Shown: positions 1 to 7,177 of the stretch, one piece after another
How the letters are laid out: every line of letters starts with the position of its first letter
Numbering within the stretch: the stretch's first letter is position 1
From: Candidatus Saccharimonadota bacterium
GTDB lineage: Bacteria > Patescibacteriota > Saccharimonadia > Saccharimonadales > EFPC-124
Direction of reading: 5' to 3'
DNA: 12,761 nucleotides
Assembly (NCBI GenBank): GCA_016880595.1
Contig: JAEHDC010000024.1
Coordinates: 1-12,761 of the forward strand
Notes under the pieces: generated by a model
Seen by the model: only the letters and a program-made list of their open reading frames with translations
Database searches by the model: none
What the model was told of the DNA's origin: nothing
Translations under genes and position numbers: made by a program

Positions 1-2
1 TA

Positions 3-101
3 CTTAAACTAAACGGCGCTTCAAACTTGAGCGAACGCGAGAAAGCTTTATTAAGGGATATAGACAAACTTACAAACAGGCTAATCCATAAAAGCAAATA
101 G
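3..101 (+). CDS. C-terminal end of an unidentified upstream gene (partial)
   Basis: Only one forward frame is open at the left edge. It runs into TAG at 99-101, five bases before the nusA -35 box. The 32 visible residues are charged and helix-prone, containing the run LSEREKALLRDIDKL, which could form an amphipathic helix. No domain can be recognised from so short a piece. It is read as the end of a gene because the frame is open to the edge and stops just before a promoter, which is the expected spacing. The hairpin at 146-169 could be its terminator. It is the only gene here ending in TAG rather than TAA. The reading could also be chance, since 32 codons is short. Confidence 0.45.
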   Translation, partial: LKLNGASNLSEREKALLRDIDKLTNRLIHKSK

Positions 102-105
102 CATC

Positions 106-134
106 TTGACAATTATTGCGCCTAGCCTTAAAAT
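106..134 (+). promoter_or_regulatory. nusA promoter (sigma-70 type)
   Basis: TTGACA at 106-111 is a perfect -35 box. After a 17-base spacer comes TAAAAT at 129-134, a 5/6 match to the -10 consensus. Transcription should start near 141, giving a leader of about 43 nt before the nusA ATG. The TTG that could extend nusA upstream is part of this -35 box, so the longer reading frame is not the real gene start. Confidence 0.8.
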
Positions 135-145
135 AAAAATAACAG

Positions 146-169
146 ATCCGGCCAGTAGGTCGGATTTTT
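146..169 (+). terminator. Terminator-like hairpin in the nusA leader
   Basis: ATCCGGCC at 146-153 pairs with GGTCGGAT at 158-165 (seven Watson-Crick pairs and one G-U) around the tetraloop AGTA. Five T residues at 165-169 follow, the first of them in the stem. This has the form of an intrinsic terminator. It lies downstream of the nusA promoter and 4 nt before the Shine-Dalgarno, so it may attenuate nusA itself, end the upstream gene, or do both. Confidence 0.6.
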
Positions 170-173
170 ACAT

Positions 174-179
174 AAGGAG
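174..179 (+). promoter_or_regulatory. nusA ribosome binding site that fixes the start
   Basis: AAGGAG ends 4 nt before ATG at 184. No such site precedes the upstream in-frame TTG at 106. This supports ATG 184 as the start of NusA. Confidence 0.8.
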
Positions 180-183
180 ACGT

Positions 184-1350
184 ATGGACGATCTAAATAT
201 TAAGCAACTAGCCTTATCTGTTAAACAGATTGCTGACGAAAAAAATCTGCCAGAAGAAACTGTGCATTCTATAATTGAACAAGCGATTGCCGCGGCTTAT
301 CGCCGTGATTTTGGCGAGCGTGAGCAAGAGGTTCGCGCAGCTTTAAACACAAAAGATGGCACAGTAACTGTTTACACTGCAAAAGAAGTTGTAGAAAAGG
401 TTGGTGATGATGCTTTTGAGATTAGTCTTGCGGACGCAAAAAAGCTCAAAAAAGATGCCGAAATTGGTGAAAATGTAGAGGTTAGTGACAGTCCAACAAC
501 ATTTGGTCGCGTGGCAGCTCAGACCGCCAAGCAGGTCATTTTGCAAAAATTGCGCGAAGCTGAGCGCGAGGTTGTAATGGAAGAATTTGCCGATAAGATT
601 GGTACGGTTATCACTGGTACCGTGCAGCGCGTTGAGCCACGTTTAGTGCGCGTTGAGCTTGGCAAAGCTGTTGGTATTATTCCGCAAAGCGAGCAAATTC
701 CTGGTGAGTTCTACAGCATCGGCAGTCGAGTTAAGGTTTATTTAAAAGATGTTGAGCGCGGTCAGCGTGGGCCACAGCTCATCTTGAGCCGCGCCAATGA
801 AGCATTTATTGACTATCTGTTTCGCCAAGAAGTTCCAGAGATGGAAAACGGTGCAGTTGAGATTATCGGCATTGCGCGCGAGGCTGGCAAGCGCACAAAA
901 ATTGCCGTAAAAAGTTTAATGCCTGGGGTTGATCCTGTTGGCACATTTGTTGGCGGCCATGGCACGCGCGTGCAAGCGGTAATGAATGAGGTTGGTGATA
1001 ACGAGAAAATTGACATCATTACTTATGATGACGATCCAGCGAAGTTTATTGCAAATGCACTGAGCCCAGCTGAAATTCAAAAAATTGAAATTGACGAAGC
1101 AACAAAAAGCGCCAGAGTTACGGTGGATCCAGATCAACTTAGCGTTGCAATTGGCCGTGGCGGGCAAAACGTGCGCCTGGCATCACGCTTGACGAAATAT
1201 GAGTTAGATATTGAGACAGGTAAGCCTGGCGCCGAAACTCCTAAGCCAGAGTCAAACGCTAAGCCAAAGGGCCGCAAAAATGTTGAAGATTCTCTTTTAG
1301 CCGCCCTGGAAAGTGATGAGAAAAGCGAGGACAAGACCGAAACAGAATAA
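184..1350 (+). CDS. nusA: Transcription termination/antitermination factor NusA
   Basis: NusA binds RNA polymerase and nascent RNA, promotes pausing and hairpin-dependent termination, and takes part in antitermination. From ATG 184 the protein has 388 residues. The RNA polymerase-binding N-terminal domain covers about 1-128 and ends in the FGRVAAQTAKQV helix. An S1 domain covers about 135-203. KH1 contains VGGHGTRV near 256-263 and KH2 contains IGRGGQNVR near 323-331. The tail from about 346 is acidic and low in complexity; there are no acidic repeat domains of the E. coli type. The start rests on AAGGAG just upstream and on the first residues, MDDLNIKQLALSVKQIA, which match the usual NusA beginning. 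Unlike in most bacteria, no infB or ylxR follows: the next element is the CIRCE operator of clpC. Its own promoter and leader hairpin suggest single-gene transcription. Identification is very secure. Confidence 0.97.
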   Translation: MDDLNIKQLALSVKQIADEKNLPEETVHSIIEQAIAAAYRRDFGEREQEVRAALNTKDGTVTVYTAKEVVEKVGDDAFEISLADAKKLKKDAEIGENVEVSDSPTTFGRVAAQTAKQVILQKLREAEREVVMEEFADKIGTVITGTVQRVEPRLVRVELGKAVGIIPQSEQIPGEFYSIGSRVKVYLKDVERGQRGPQLILSRANEAFIDYLFRQEVPEMENGAVEIIGIAREAGKRTKIAVKSLMPGVDPVGTFVGGHGTRVQAVMNEVGDNEKIDIITYDDDPAKFIANALSPAEIQKIEIDEATKSARVTVDPDQLSVAIGRGGQNVRLASRLTKYELDIETGKPGAETPKPESNAKPKGRKNVEDSLLAALESDEKSEDKTETE

Positions 1351-1373
1351 CTGTAGCGGTTTTTATAAAAGAA

Positions 1374-1400
1374 TTAGCACTCTTGCATTTGGAGTGCTAA
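1374..1400 (+). promoter_or_regulatory. CIRCE operator (HrcA binding site) of the clpC operon
   Basis: TTAGCACTC at 1374-1382, nine bases, then GAGTGCTAA at 1392-1400: an exact match to the CIRCE consensus TTAGCACTC-N9-GAGTGCTAA at all 18 defined positions. CIRCE is the operator of the heat-shock repressor HrcA, which normally controls groESL and dnaK. Here it lies 20 nt upstream of the clpC start and overlaps the -35 box and spacer of the likely clpC promoter, so bound HrcA would block polymerase directly. The repeat is part of an 11-bp stem (1372-1382 with 1392-1402). Confidence 0.95.
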
Positions 1401-1406
1401 TTTTTT
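1374..1406 (+). terminator. Possible nusA terminator overlapping CIRCE
   Basis: The CIRCE inverted repeat followed directly by TTTTTT (1401-1406) also has the shape of an intrinsic terminator. It lies 24 nt after the nusA stop, and no other terminator is visible between nusA and clpC. The 9-nt loop and the AT-rich outer stem make it weaker than a typical terminator. Confidence 0.4.
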
Positions 1407-1411
1407 ATACT
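1383..1411 (+). promoter_or_regulatory. Likely clpC operon promoter inside and after CIRCE
   Basis: TTGCAT at 1383-1388, in the CIRCE loop, is followed after 17 bases by TATACT at 1406-1411 (5/6 match to TATAAT). Transcription would start at A1418 or A1420, at or within 2 nt of the clpC ATG. An alternative -10-like TATAAA at 1364-1369 has no convincing -35 box. Confidence 0.55.
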
Positions 1412-1419
1412 AAAAATAT

Positions 1420-3903
1420 ATGATGCTACATGGAGATTTATTCGATTTTGTAAACCATTTAACAGATAACGCCAAGGCAAGCTTGCAGCATGCCGATGCT
1501 ATTGCACGCGGTTTGGGTGCAGCCTATATTGGCACAGAGCATCTGTTGCTTGGCGTGCTTAGCCAAGATAGCTCGGTTGGAGCTAAGATGTTAATTGATG
1601 CTGGAGTTACGCTTGACCGCGCTCGCGTTGCGCTTAACTTGACGCCACGTGCTTTAGTTGTGAGCGTTGGATCAAAGGGCATGAGTGAAACTGCTAAGCT
1701 GACGCTCAAACTCAGCTGGGAGATTGCCCAAGAGTTTAATCAGGATTTTTGCGGCACTGAACATATTTTGATGAGCATTTTAAGTCAAAAAAATGCCCGC
1801 GCAACAGTTCTTTTGCGTGATATGAACATAGACGTTGGCGGTATTGTTGATGACCTTGAGCAGTTTTTGCAGCGTCAACAAAGCGATTACGACAATATGC
1901 ATGGTGCTGATCTTTCTCCTGCTGCAAAACGCCACAAGCGTACTCGCGGTATGTTGGGCAATTTTGGAGTTGATTTAACAGATAAGGCTCGGGCTGGTGA
2001 GCTGGATCCGGTTGTTGGCCGAGAAGTTCAAATTAAGCGCATTATTACAATCCTAAGCCGGCGAACCAAAAATAATCCAGTGTTGCTTGGTGAGCCAGGA
2101 GTTGGAAAAACCGCTATTGTTGAGGGTTTGGCGCAGCGGATTGCATCTGAGGATGTGCCAGATCACCTTTTGGAAAAGCGCGTAATTGTACTTGATCTTG
2201 CTGGCATGATTGCTGGTACAAAATATCGTGGTGAGTTTGAGGAGCGTCTCAAAAAAGTTATTGACGAACTGGCAGAAGACGAAAACGCTATTGTGTTTAT
2301 TGACGAAATACATCTTTTGGTTGGCGCGGGCGCGGCTGAAGGAGCCATAGACGCTGCAAACATGCTAAAGCCTGCCTTAGCACGCGGCAAGATGCGTTTG
2401 ATTGGCGCTACAACTTTGGACGAATATCGCAAGAACATCGAAAAAGACGCAGCATTGGAGCGCCGCTTTCAGACTGTTATTGTGCCCGAGCCTTCTGTAA
2501 AGGAGTCGCTGGCAATCCTTAAAGGCCTTAAGCACCACTACGAAAAACACCATGGCGTGGAAGTCGCCGATGAAATTCTACACGATATTGCCTATCTTGC
2601 CGAGCGCTATATTAACGACCGCTTCATGCCAGACAAGGCTATAGATGTTTTGGATGAAACTGCGGCGCAGGTTAAGGTTGACCGCGGTGCTGCGCCTCTG
2701 GAAACGCGCAAGCTTACGCGCGAGCTCAAAAATATCACCGAACGCATGGAGCAAGCCGTCGAAACTCAGGATTACGAACGCGCAGCACTATATAAGACAC
2801 GCATTAGCCAAATTAATGCAAAGCTCAGCAAGCTGCGAGAAGACAGTGGTGGCGGCGCAAAGCTTGTAATTGTGGCGGATGATGTTGCGCGCACAATTGC
2901 AGCTATGACCGGTGTGCCTGTTGAAAAAGTTATTAAATCTGAGGCAAAATATTTGCTGTCGCTAGAAAAGCATCTGACCAAAAGTGTTATTGGTCAGCAG
3001 GAGGCGGTTAAATCAGTGGCTCGGGCAATTCGCCGCAATCGTAGTGGAATTGGCGACGAAAAACGTCCGATTGGTTCGTTCTTATTTATGGGTCCGACCG
3101 GCGTTGGTAAAACTGAGTTGGCTCGCACTTTAGCGCGTGAGGTTTTTGGTACTGACGATGCTCTTATTAAAATTGACATGTCGGAATTTAGCGAGCGTCA
3201 CACCAGCAGCCGTTTGGTCGGCGCGCCAGCTGGCTATGTTGGATACGAAGATGCTGGCCAATTAACAGATAAAATTCGTCGTCAGCCATATAGCTTAGTC
3301 TTGTTTGACGAGATCGAAAAAGCTCATCCCGATGTATTTAACATCCTGCTGCAGATTCTGGAAGATGGCACATTGACAGACGCCAAAGGCCGCAAGATTG
3401 ATTTTACGAATACAATTGTTATTTTAACTAGCAACCTTGGCGCTGAAAAAATGCAGCGTGAAGCCAACCTTGGTTTTTGCGCTACAACTAAGCGGCAAAT
3501 TAATGAATTAACAGATGTGCACGAGCAGAATAGTGAAGCAGCTATGCGTGAACTAAAACGCATGATGCGGCCTGAACTCATCAATCGTCTGGACAAAATT
3601 GTTGTGTTTAAAGCCCTAACTCAAATTGAGCTAAAAAACATTTTGGACTTGCAGCTCACGCAACTCAACAAGCGCTTGGCGCGGCAAAATGTTGCAATAA
3701 CGGTTAGTGCGGCGGCTAAAAAATGGCTGCTCAAAAATGGTTATGATGTGCAAAACGGTGTGCGCCCGTTGCGTCGGCTAATCCAGGACACGATTGAGGA
3801 TGAAATTGCTGCAGGATTGCTGGAAGAGCGCTATACTAAAGGTAGCGTAATTTCGGTAACGGCTAAAGCCGACGCGCTGGCTTACTTTTTGAAGGCCGAG
3901 TAA
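1420..3903 (+). CDS. clpC: AAA+ protein unfoldase ClpC (ClpP partner)
   Basis: ClpC is a hexameric ATP-driven unfoldase that threads damaged proteins into the ClpP peptidase in the cytoplasm. The protein has 827 residues, close to the family norm. Two N-domain repeats cover about 14-150 (IGTEHLLLG and CGTEHILMS mark each). D1 has Walker A GEPGVGKT (224-231) and Walker B FIDEIH (293-298). A UVR/middle domain covers about 432-467, which separates ClpC from ClpA and ClpB. D2 has Walker A GPTGVGKT (558-565) and FDEIEK (629-634). LGF at 684-686 sits in the ClpP-docking loop, so a ClpP partner is expected elsewhere in the genome. It leads a four-gene operon under a CIRCE operator. No ctsR, mcsA or mcsB precedes it, unlike in Firmicutes. 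No Shine-Dalgarno precedes ATG 1420; ATG 1423 is the only nearby alternative, and the message may be leaderless. Confidence 0.97.
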   Translation: MMLHGDLFDFVNHLTDNAKASLQHADAIARGLGAAYIGTEHLLLGVLSQDSSVGAKMLIDAGVTLDRARVALNLTPRALVVSVGSKGMSETAKLTLKLSWEIAQEFNQDFCGTEHILMSILSQKNARATVLLRDMNIDVGGIVDDLEQFLQRQQSDYDNMHGADLSPAAKRHKRTRGMLGNFGVDLTDKARAGELDPVVGREVQIKRIITILSRRTKNNPVLLGEPGVGKTAIVEGLAQRIASEDVPDHLLEKRVIVLDLAGMIAGTKYRGEFEERLKKVIDELAEDENAIVFIDEIHLLVGAGAAEGAIDAANMLKPALARGKMRLIGATTLDEYRKNIEKDAALERRFQTVIVPEPSVKESLAILKGLKHHYEKHHGVEVADEILHDIAYLAERYINDRFMPDKAIDVLDETAAQVKVDRGAAPLETRKLTRELKNITERMEQAVETQDYERAALYKTRISQINAKLSKLREDSGGGAKLVIVADDVARTIAAMTGVPVEKVIKSEAKYLLSLEKHLTKSVIGQQEAVKSVARAIRRNRSGIGDEKRPIGSFLFMGPTGVGKTELARTLAREVFGTDDALIKIDMSEFSERHTSSRLVGAPAGYVGYEDAGQLTDKIRRQPYSLVLFDEIEKAHPDVFNILLQILEDGTLTDAKGRKIDFTNTIVILTSNLGAEKMQREANLGFCATTKRQINELTDVHEQNSEAAMRELKRMMRPELINRLDKIVVFKALTQIELKNILDLQLTQLNKRLARQNVAITVSAAAKKWLLKNGYDVQNGVRPLRRLIQDTIEDEIAAGLLEERYTKGSVISVTAKADALAYFLKAE

Positions 3904-3915
3904 TAAGGAGTTATT

Positions 3916-4887
3916 ATGCCTAAAAAGGCAGCGTTATTTATTGCAAATCTAGCGTTTTGGGCGCTGCTGGTTGGTGGAGTTTATCTGACGGTCTTGCATC
4001 GCCAGGATATTTATGATTGGTGGGCTTTGCGCAGCTACACGCCAACAACGGAAGCCACGCAATTGGCTGATGAGACGACTATGATTGGCACTGGTCGCAA
4101 TGATTTTTATATTAGTCAACCAGAAGTGGAAAATAGCGAGGAATTTAATTCGCACTGTGCAGATTATGGTGAACAAAGTATAGTTTTGGGCTGCTACGTT
4201 AACCAGCGGATTTATTTATATAACGTAACAGATGAGCGCCTGAGTGGCGTGGTTGAAGTTACTGCCGCGCACGAGATGTTGCACGCGGTTTACGCGCGTT
4301 ATGATCAATCCGAAAAAGACAAAGTTGACGCAATGATTGAGGCTGAGCTGCCAAACGTTACGGACGAGCGTTTAAAAGAGTTGATAAATCTATATAATCA
4401 ATCTGAGCCAGGTGAATTGCTGAATGAAATGCATTCAATTTTGGGCACAGAATACGCAAATTTGTCGCCTAAGCTTGAGGAATACTATGCGCAATTCTTT
4501 AGCAATCGCCAGGTAGTTGTAAATTTGGCGGCAAATTATCAAGCTGCATTTACAGAGTCGGAAACTAAAATAGAGGAAATTGATGCTGAAATGGCGAGTA
4601 TAAAAACGCAGGTCGACAATAACTCTACGCAACTAGAAAACCTGAAAGCAGAAATTGATAGCCAGGCTCAACAGCTTAATAAGTTGCGCTCAACAGATAC
4701 CAGTGCTTATAACAACTCGGTTCCGGCTTACAACGAATTGATTAACGAGTACAATAATTTGGTGGAAACCACGCGCGGACTTATTGACGGATACAACCAA
4801 CTTGTGATAGAACACAATAACGAGGCTGCGGCGCAAAATAGTTTGTATAGCAGTTTGAATAGTCAGTATCAAACAGTCTCAAATTAA
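3916..4887 (+). CDS. Membrane-anchored putative zinc metallopeptidase (HExxH, coiled coil)
   Basis: I do not recognise a named family. The 323-residue protein begins with a short basic tip and one hydrophobic segment (about 7-27), suggesting a signal anchor with the rest outside the membrane. HEMLH at 119-123 is an HExxH zinc site in a suitable helix (VTAAHEMLHAVYARY). NEMHS at 170-174 resembles the second motif of gluzincins and could supply the third ligand as E171; E179 is another candidate. C81 and C93 are the only cysteines and could form a disulfide. Residues from about 212 to 310 look like a long coiled coil with a break near 260-272, rich in N, Q and Y. AAGGAG at 3905-3910 precedes the ATG, 12 nt after the clpC stop, so it is co-transcribed with clpC. 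Peptidase activity is inferred from motifs only; the protein could be an inactive or structural relative. Confidence 0.75.
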   Translation: MPKKAALFIANLAFWALLVGGVYLTVLHRQDIYDWWALRSYTPTTEATQLADETTMIGTGRNDFYISQPEVENSEEFNSHCADYGEQSIVLGCYVNQRIYLYNVTDERLSGVVEVTAAHEMLHAVYARYDQSEKDKVDAMIEAELPNVTDERLKELINLYNQSEPGELLNEMHSILGTEYANLSPKLEEYYAQFFSNRQVVVNLAANYQAAFTESETKIEEIDAEMASIKTQVDNNSTQLENLKAEIDSQAQQLNKLRSTDTSAYNNSVPAYNELINEYNNLVETTRGLIDGYNQLVIEHNNEAAAQNSLYSSLNSQYQTVSN

Positions 4888-4898
4888 TTGGAGGGCAA

Positions 4899-6257
4899 AT
4901 GCCAAAAAAATCAACTTCACAATATGTTTGCCAGCAGTGCGGAATTTCGCGTCCAAAATGGGCGGGACGCTGTGATAGTTGCGGAGCTTGGAACAGTTTT
5001 GTGGAGCAAATTACAGAGGTAGTTGGCGCTAGCGTTGTATCGCACAGCAGCGGTAAGTCGCTTAAGGCTGAAAAAATTGACGACATCGCCCCAAGCGATA
5101 GTAAGGGCCGCATTGGTTCTGGGATAGCTGATGTAGATTTGGTTTTAGGCGGCGGAATTGTGCCGGCCAGTGTGGTGTTAATTGCTGGCCAGCCAGGGAT
5201 TGGAAAATCGACGCTGCTAATGCAATTGGCTGCGCAAATTGCCAGGCAAGTTTCGGTTTTGTACGTCAGTGGCGAGGAATCTGCCGGGCAGGTCAAAGTG
5301 CGCGCTTCGCGACTGGGTGCTGGCCACGAAAATCTGCATTTAGTATCGTCAACCTCGGCCGATGACATTGCGGCAACAATCCGTCAAAGCAAATACGCAC
5401 TGGTAATTGTGGACTCAATCCAGACTTTAGCCATGCAAGAATTGAGCTCGGCGCCAGGTAGCGTTGGCCAGATTACCAACTCGTCGAATCTTTTAACGCA
5501 GGCTGCCAAAGCAAGCGGCACGGCGCTTTTGGTGGTCGGTCATGTCACCAAGGAAGGCAGCATTGCTGGGCCAAAAGTTTTGGAGCACATGGTTGATGTG
5601 GTCTTGAACTTGGAAGGTGATCGCTATGGCGGTTTTAAGGTGTTGCGCGCGGTAAAAAATCGTTACGGGTCAACTAATGAGGCTGCAATTTTTGAGATGA
5701 AGGACAGTGGTCTGGCCCCTGTTGCAAATCCGTCGGCAGCGCTGCTGGAGGAACGTCAAAGTACAGACGGCTCAGTGGTCTTGGCGACCCTGGAAGGCAA
5801 TCGGCCGCTTCTGGTTGAGATCCAGGCACTTGTTAATAAGACCAACTTCGGTTATCCTAAACGTACAGCCTCTGGTTTTGACTTAAACCGGCTTAACGTT
5901 TTGATTGCGGTTTTAGAACGCCGCACCAAACTGAATTTATCTGAGAGTGATATTTATATTAACGTTGTCGGCGGCATAAAGATTCAAGATCCAGCGGCGG
6001 ATTTGGCGGTTTGTATGGCTGTTGCTTCGGCAGCAAAACAGATGGCGCTGGACGAAGGTGCGGTGGTGTTTGGGGAAGTTGGCCTGAGCGGTGAGATCCG
6101 CAGCGTTCAGCTTGCAGAAAAACGCGTTAACGAAGCAAAAAAATTGGGCTTTACTTATGCAATTGCTCCAAAAAGCGCCAAGATGCATTCATTTGTACAG
6201 CCAGCAAAAGACCTTAAACAAGCGCTAAATACATTTTTAAAAAAATCAAAGGAATAA
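4899..6257 (+). CDS. radA: DNA repair protein RadA (Sms)
   Basis: RadA is a RecA-like, DnaB-type ATPase that drives branch migration of recombination intermediates and helps repair stalled forks; in competent bacteria it also aids transformation. At 452 residues it is full length. A four-cysteine zinc finger lies at the start (C11, C14, C25, C28). Walker A GQPGIGKST is at 97-105 and Walker B VIVDSIQ near 169-175 with D172. The RadA signature is KNRYG at 253-257, with Y where F is most common. A Lon-like C-terminal domain covers about 285-452 (VVGGIKIQDPAADLA, FGEVGLSGEIR). GGAGGG at 4890-4895 precedes the ATG, 11 nt after the preceding stop. It lies downstream of clpC, as in Firmicutes, but with the metallopeptidase gene between. 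Identification is secure. Confidence 0.97.
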   Translation: MPKKSTSQYVCQQCGISRPKWAGRCDSCGAWNSFVEQITEVVGASVVSHSSGKSLKAEKIDDIAPSDSKGRIGSGIADVDLVLGGGIVPASVVLIAGQPGIGKSTLLMQLAAQIARQVSVLYVSGEESAGQVKVRASRLGAGHENLHLVSSTSADDIAATIRQSKYALVIVDSIQTLAMQELSSAPGSVGQITNSSNLLTQAAKASGTALLVVGHVTKEGSIAGPKVLEHMVDVVLNLEGDRYGGFKVLRAVKNRYGSTNEAAIFEMKDSGLAPVANPSAALLEERQSTDGSVVLATLEGNRPLLVEIQALVNKTNFGYPKRTASGFDLNRLNVLIAVLERRTKLNLSESDIYINVVGGIKIQDPAADLAVCMAVASAAKQMALDEGAVVFGEVGLSGEIRSVQLAEKRVNEAKKLGFTYAIAPKSAKMHSFVQPAKDLKQALNTFLKKSKE

Positions 6258-6258
6258 T

Positions 6259-7137
6259 ATGGATTATCAAATCATTACGCTTCTGCTAACAGTTGTAAAC
6301 ACTGGTTTGCTTGGCAGCTTTTTTTGGCAGAGCAATAGCGAGAAGCAAAAAATTAAGAATCAAATGGTGGTTGACACATCGGGCCTAATTGACGGTCGGA
6401 TTATTGAGATTGTTGGCTCGGGATTTGTGCCGCAACGGATAATTGTGCCACAGTTTGTAATTGCTGAACTGCAATTTTTGGCAGATCAAGGAGATTCTTT
6501 TAAAAGGGAGCGCGCCCGTTACGGCTTGGACGTTGTCCGCCGTTTGCAGGATATGCGTCAGACTGAGGTTGTAATTCGACATGGAATGGCTAAGGGCATA
6601 AAAGAGGTGGATGATAAGCTTGTGGCGCTTGCAAAAAAGACTGGGGCGCTTTTATATACTACCGATTTTAATCTTAATCAGGTTGCTCAAATTGAGGGCG
6701 TACGGGTTTTGAACGTAAACGAGTTAGCCCAGGGTTTACGCGCTTTGCACTTGCCTGGCGAGCGCGCCGAAATCAAGATTACTCAAGTTGGCCAAGATCA
6801 TTCACAGGGTGTTGGTTACCTGGAAGACGGCACGATGGTAGTTGTTGAGCAGGCTGGCAATAGAGTTAATCAGAGTGTTCCAGTAGAGTTTACGCGAATG
6901 CTACAAACGCAGGCTGGCAAGATGATGTTTGCAGTTTTGGCACAGGGCACAAGGCCGCAACAAAAAATGCAGCAGCATTCGACACGCGTTGCTACTGAGC
7001 AGCAGTCACAACAACCACAGCAACAAGCTCAACAGCCTCGAAGGGTCCATCAACAGAGACGACGACGCCCTTTAGCCGAAAATAAAAGCCACATTAGACA
7101 TCAGCAACAAGAAGAGTCTGGTCATATTAAGCTTTAA
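6259..7137 (+). CDS. PIN-TRAM domain membrane protein, YacL-like
   Basis: The 292-residue protein has one N-terminal membrane segment (about 5-24), then a PIN nuclease-like domain (about 36-155), a TRAM RNA-binding domain (about 168-228) and a low-complexity tail. The PIN acidic residues are present: D39 and D45 in VVDTSGLIDGR, E70, D118/D119 and D136 in TTDFNLN. PIN domains are usually metal-dependent ribonucleases; TRAM domains bind RNA. Firmicute YacL, the nearest relative I know, has several membrane segments before the PIN domain, so this copy is short at the front. The tail (231-292) holds 18 Q and 9 R, including RRRR, and may bind nucleic acid. The start lies 1 nt after the radA stop, with AAAGGA at 6248-6253 as ribosome site inside radA, implying coupled translation. 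Neither substrate nor activity can be read from sequence. Confidence 0.88.
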   Translation: MDYQIITLLLTVVNTGLLGSFFWQSNSEKQKIKNQMVVDTSGLIDGRIIEIVGSGFVPQRIIVPQFVIAELQFLADQGDSFKRERARYGLDVVRRLQDMRQTEVVIRHGMAKGIKEVDDKLVALAKKTGALLYTTDFNLNQVAQIEGVRVLNVNELAQGLRALHLPGERAEIKITQVGQDHSQGVGYLEDGTMVVVEQAGNRVNQSVPVEFTRMLQTQAGKMMFAVLAQGTRPQQKMQQHSTRVATEQQSQQPQQQAQQPRRVHQQRRRRPLAENKSHIRHQQQEESGHIKL

Positions 7138-7177
7138 TCTAAAGCCACGAAATTTTGTAATTTTCTATTTGTAAAAT

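Noticed and set aside
106..183. A 26-residue N-terminal extension of NusA from TTG 106.
   Set aside because: The TTG is the first half of a perfect -35 box, no ribosome site precedes it, the stretch encodes a terminator-like hairpin, and NusA homologues begin at the ATG at 184.
4781..5368. A 195-codon open frame on the minus strand across the HExxH gene and radA.
   Set aside because: It lies opposite strongly recognisable RadA sequence, has no domain features or ribosome site, and its composition is that of antisense to a coding frame.
6957..7050. The CAG/CAA-rich stretch in the PIN-TRAM gene as a simple tandem repeat.
   Set aside because: The codons are mixed and interrupted; it is a composition bias in a coding tail, not a regular repeat unit.
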